The notes beneath the pieces were generated by a model, which saw only the letters and a list, made by a program, of their open reading frames with translations, did not search any database and was not told the DNA's origin. A DNA stretch of 64,000 nt from an uncultured Collinsella sp. (GTDB lineage: Bacteria; Actinomycetota; Coriobacteriia; Coriobacteriales; Coriobacteriaceae): contig CABVDJ010000005.1 in the NCBI GenBank assembly GCA_902497025.1, positions 12,576-76,575 of the forward strand, read 5' to 3'. The position numbers and the translations under genes were made by a program. This document shows, one piece after another, positions 61,599-64,000 of the stretch. The first letter of the stretch is position 1; each line of letters starts with the position of its first letter.

Positions 61599-61808
61599 AT
61601 GCACCTCTTAATGCCACGGCGCACAACAGGGGCGCCGATTCTTTATGCTTGTCTCAGTATAATCCCCCGACGCACGACCGCGACTCGGCCTGTACCCGCA
61701 AATACACCTGTCGGTTGCAGGCCGCGAAACAGAATGGAAACCAACCCACCGGCTCGTCGCGTTTACCGCGTTTTATAATGCTTGCGTTGCAACCTAAAAG
61801 AGGAACGT

Positions 61809-63230
61809 ATGGCTCATAACGACAAAACCGAAAGCGCAAACGAAACGCAGGATCATTCCCAGCCGCTCGACGACGGCGGCTTTTTCTCCCTGAACGACGT
61901 CATCACGGCAGGCAGGCATCAACTTACCCGCTCCGAGCATCTCCTGGCTGCCGACACGCGCCGCAACGCCCGCAACCTACTCGCGAGCGCCAAGTTGCTC
62001 GCGCTCGTCGTCATTGTCTCGCTCGCCATGGGCGTTGCCGCTTGGGCGTTTTTGGCCTCGCTGAATATCGCCACCGACTATCGCGAGCACCATGCGTGGA
62101 TTTACGCACTGCTTCCCGTTGTGGGCGTTGCCACCGCATGGGTGTACAAAAACCACGGTCTTGCCGCCAAACGCGGTAACAACCTGGTCATCGACTCCGC
62201 TCTGGGCACACGCCTCATCCATATGCGCATGGCCGTCCTCACCTTCGTCTGCTCCACGCTCACACACCTAACGGGCGGATCGGCCGGTCGCGAGGGGGCC
62301 GCAGTGCAGATCGGTGGCACCATCGCCAGCAACATCTCGAGCCTCGCCCACCTCAAAAAGCATGACCACCACGACCTCATGCTCGCCGGCATCTCGTCGG
62401 CCTTTGGTGCCGTATTCGGTTCGCCCCTTGCCGGAGCTTTCTTTGGCATGGAGATGTGCTTTATCGGCAAGATCGACTACACCGCGGGCATCTACTGTCT
62501 GGTCGCCTCGTTTACCGGCTACTTTACATCACTCGCCCTGGGTACCGAGTACGAAGCGAATGTCATCGCCAGCGTTCCCACCATGACGCCCAAGACGGTC
62601 GTCATCGTTGTTATCAGCGCCATCATCTTCGGTCTGACGGCACGTCTCTTTGCCTGGTCGGTTCGAACCGTCAAGAGCCTGTACGGTCGCTTTATCACCA
62701 ATTACCTTGTTCGCGCACTCATCGGCGCACTCGTGGTTTTGGCCGCCTATGCCCTCCTCGACGCTTGGGACTACGCCGGCCTTTCCACGTGGCTTTCCGG
62801 CGCCGGATTTGCAGGCAACACCACCCTGGCGGACGCAGCCATCAAGTTGGTCGTCACAGCACTTACCCTGGGCGCGGGCTTCCAAGGCGGCGAGGTCACG
62901 CCCCTGTTTGGCATCGGTGCGGCGCTCGGCGGCTGGATAGGTTGCCTCGTCGGAATCGATCCCAGCTTTCTGGCAGCGCTGGGCATGCTCGGCGTGTTCT
63001 GCGCCGGCCTCAACGTGCCTATCACCACCTGCATGATGGCCATCGACCTGTTCCACGGCACGGCCGCCGGATTCTTTGTCATCGTGGCCTTTATCAGCTA
63101 CCTAACCGGCGGACACCGCGGCGTGTACCCCGCCCAGCGCATCATCTCACCCAAGCGCCGTTCGCTTATTGTGGATGAGGGCGGTACGGTAGCGGATGCT
63201 ATCGAGCGCCACAACGACCTGATAGAGTAG
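61809..63230 (+). CDS. ClC-family chloride channel or antiporter
   Basis: A 473-residue membrane protein with the ClC fold. The selectivity motifs are visible as 'GSAGREGAAVQIG' (usual GREGP replaced by GREGA) and 'GSPLAGAFFGMEM'; a third conserved region is 'GAGFQGGEVTPLFGIGAALG', where the sequence GGEVTP is characteristic. The central glutamate that gates or exchanges protons is the Glu of GREGA. AAGAGG precedes the ATG at 61809. It stands divergent from moeA. Anion preference cannot be decided here. Confidence 0.88.
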   Translation: MAHNDKTESANETQDHSQPLDDGGFFSLNDVITAGRHQLTRSEHLLAADTRRNARNLLASAKLLALVVIVSLAMGVAAWAFLASLNIATDYREHHAWIYALLPVVGVATAWVYKNHGLAAKRGNNLVIDSALGTRLIHMRMAVLTFVCSTLTHLTGGSAGREGAAVQIGGTIASNISSLAHLKKHDHHDLMLAGISSAFGAVFGSPLAGAFFGMEMCFIGKIDYTAGIYCLVASFTGYFTSLALGTEYEANVIASVPTMTPKTVVIVVISAIIFGLTARLFAWSVRTVKSLYGRFITNYLVRALIGALVVLAAYALLDAWDYAGLSTWLSGAGFAGNTTLADAAIKLVVTALTLGAGFQGGEVTPLFGIGAALGGWIGCLVGIDPSFLAALGMLGVFCAGLNVPITTCMMAIDLFHGTAAGFFVIVAFISYLTGGHRGVYPAQRIISPKRRSLIVDEGGTVADAIERHNDLIE

Positions 63231-63317
63231 ACGTAAGTATTCGCCGTGCAGCCACAATCGGGGGCAATTCGACCTGAGCGCGACCGCACCGTCACGTCAT
63301 ACGCCGGGAGTCGCCCC

Positions 63318-64000
63318 ATGCACGCAACTGATTTTGGTCGCACGCTCATCATCGCCAACCCAGCCGCCCAGTCGGGTGCGGCGCACGAAGTTGCCGAGCG
63401 CCTGCAGCGCTTTTTGGACATGACTGCACGCGCATCCCAGTTTGACCTAGTGCTGACCGAGCGCATGGGGCACGCCAAGGAGCTAGCCGCCCAGGCAACG
63501 GGCTATCGCACCGTTATCGCCCTTGGCGGCGACGGCGTGATCCACGAGGTCGTCAACGGGCTTATGACGCAGGATGAGGCGGTCCGTCCCGCCCTTGCCG
63601 TCCTGCCCGTAGGCTCCGGCAACGATTTTGCCCAAACGCTCGGTATCGATGATTTCTCCGGCAAGGATTTTGGTGCGCTGCTCACCTGTGAGCTGCAGCG
63701 TCAGGACATCGGGCGGATTCGCTCGTGGAGCCCTGCGAGTGGCAGCGGCGAGGCTACCGTTGAGTACTACGACCAGACGCTCTCGGTCGGCATCGATGCC
63801 GCCATCGGCCTGGGCACCACCGAGCTGCGCAAAAAGACGGGCCTCGCCGGCACTCCGCTCTACACCCTATCGGGACTTGAGCAGTTTGGCCTGCGCTATC
63901 GCAACTACCCCATGACCATCAGCTTTGATGGCGCGCCCGCCGAGCGCGTGCGGGCGATTATCATGGCCATCCAGCTGGGACCCACCTATGGCTCGGGCTA
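63318..64000 (+). CDS. Diacylglycerol kinase-type lipid kinase (truncated at window end)
   Basis: The first 227 codons of a DagK/YegS-like kinase. The nucleotide-binding motif is 'ALGGDGVIHEVVNGL' and the following signature is 'LPVGSGNDFAQTLGI'. 'IIANPAAQSGAA' begins the catalytic domain. GGGAG lies eight bases before the ATG at 63318. It would phosphorylate diacylglycerol or a related lipid at the membrane. The C-terminal part is outside the window. Confidence 0.88.
   Translation, partial: MHATDFGRTLIIANPAAQSGAAHEVAERLQRFLDMTARASQFDLVLTERMGHAKELAAQATGYRTVIALGGDGVIHEVVNGLMTQDEAVRPALAVLPVGSGNDFAQTLGIDDFSGKDFGALLTCELQRQDIGRIRSWSPASGSGEATVEYYDQTLSVGIDAAIGLGTTELRKKTGLAGTPLYTLSGLEQFGLRYRNYPMTISFDGAPAERVRAIIMAIQLGPTYGSG

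Overview
The window is about 64 kb of GC-rich, densely coding DNA. Its gene content suggests a strictly anaerobic gut actinobacterium of class Coriobacteriia, most like Collinsella. The basis is formate hydrogenlyase, selenoproteins, XdhD-like and DCCP-like enzymes and actinobacterial-style housekeeping genes. The genus is an inference from gene content and style; no search was run.

Layout. 1-8.5 kb: 5' part of thrS (minus strand), a zinc-ribbon membrane protein, a GlpA-like oxidoreductase / FAD-NAD oxidoreductase (frameshifted) / DUF1667 trio, an Xaa-Pro peptidase set among palindromic repeats, and folC. 8.7-15.4 kb: valS, clpX, clpP, tig and tRNA-Leu, all minus strand. 15.5-22.1 kb: a fused XdhD-like molybdenum hydroxylase with its FAD subunit, gdhA, a DUF3343 protein and mobA. 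22.2-25.8 kb: tRNA-Sec, selB (frameshifted as written) and selA. 25.9-28 kb: a soluble molybdopterin oxidoreductase. 28.1-43.5 kb: a minus-strand formate hydrogenlyase run reading hydN-like, fdhF (in-frame UGA), hyfABCDEFGHI, hycH-like, hycI, focA. 44-46 kb: a RelB/PIN toxin-antitoxin pair, an AbiEi/DUF559-like gene, and tRNA-Pro and tRNA-Gly. 46.5-56 kb: a minus-strand selenium operon reading two double-cubane (HgdB/YjiM-like) proteins, their ATPase activator, a GT4 glycosyltransferase overlapping a UGA-containing selD, yedF, DUF3343, a cysteine desulfurase and brnQ. 56.2-61.6 kb: modABC, mog and moeA. 61.8-64 kb: a ClC channel and a truncated diacylglycerol kinase.

Most of the window is one functional theme, molybdenum plus selenium. 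ModABC imports molybdate; MoeA, Mog and MobA build the cofactor; SelA, SelB, SelC and SelD make and insert selenocysteine; FdhF, the XdhD-like enzyme and the second molybdopterin oxidoreductase are consumers. FdhF and the Hyf hydrogenase convert formate to H2 and CO2, with FocA moving formate.

The intergenic DNA is unusually rich in palindromic elements of several families. Some flank single genes in matched pairs (the peptidase, valS, the AbiEi-like gene). Two genes (selB and the 3.4-4.8 kb oxidoreductase) carry single-base frameshifts that may be assembly errors.
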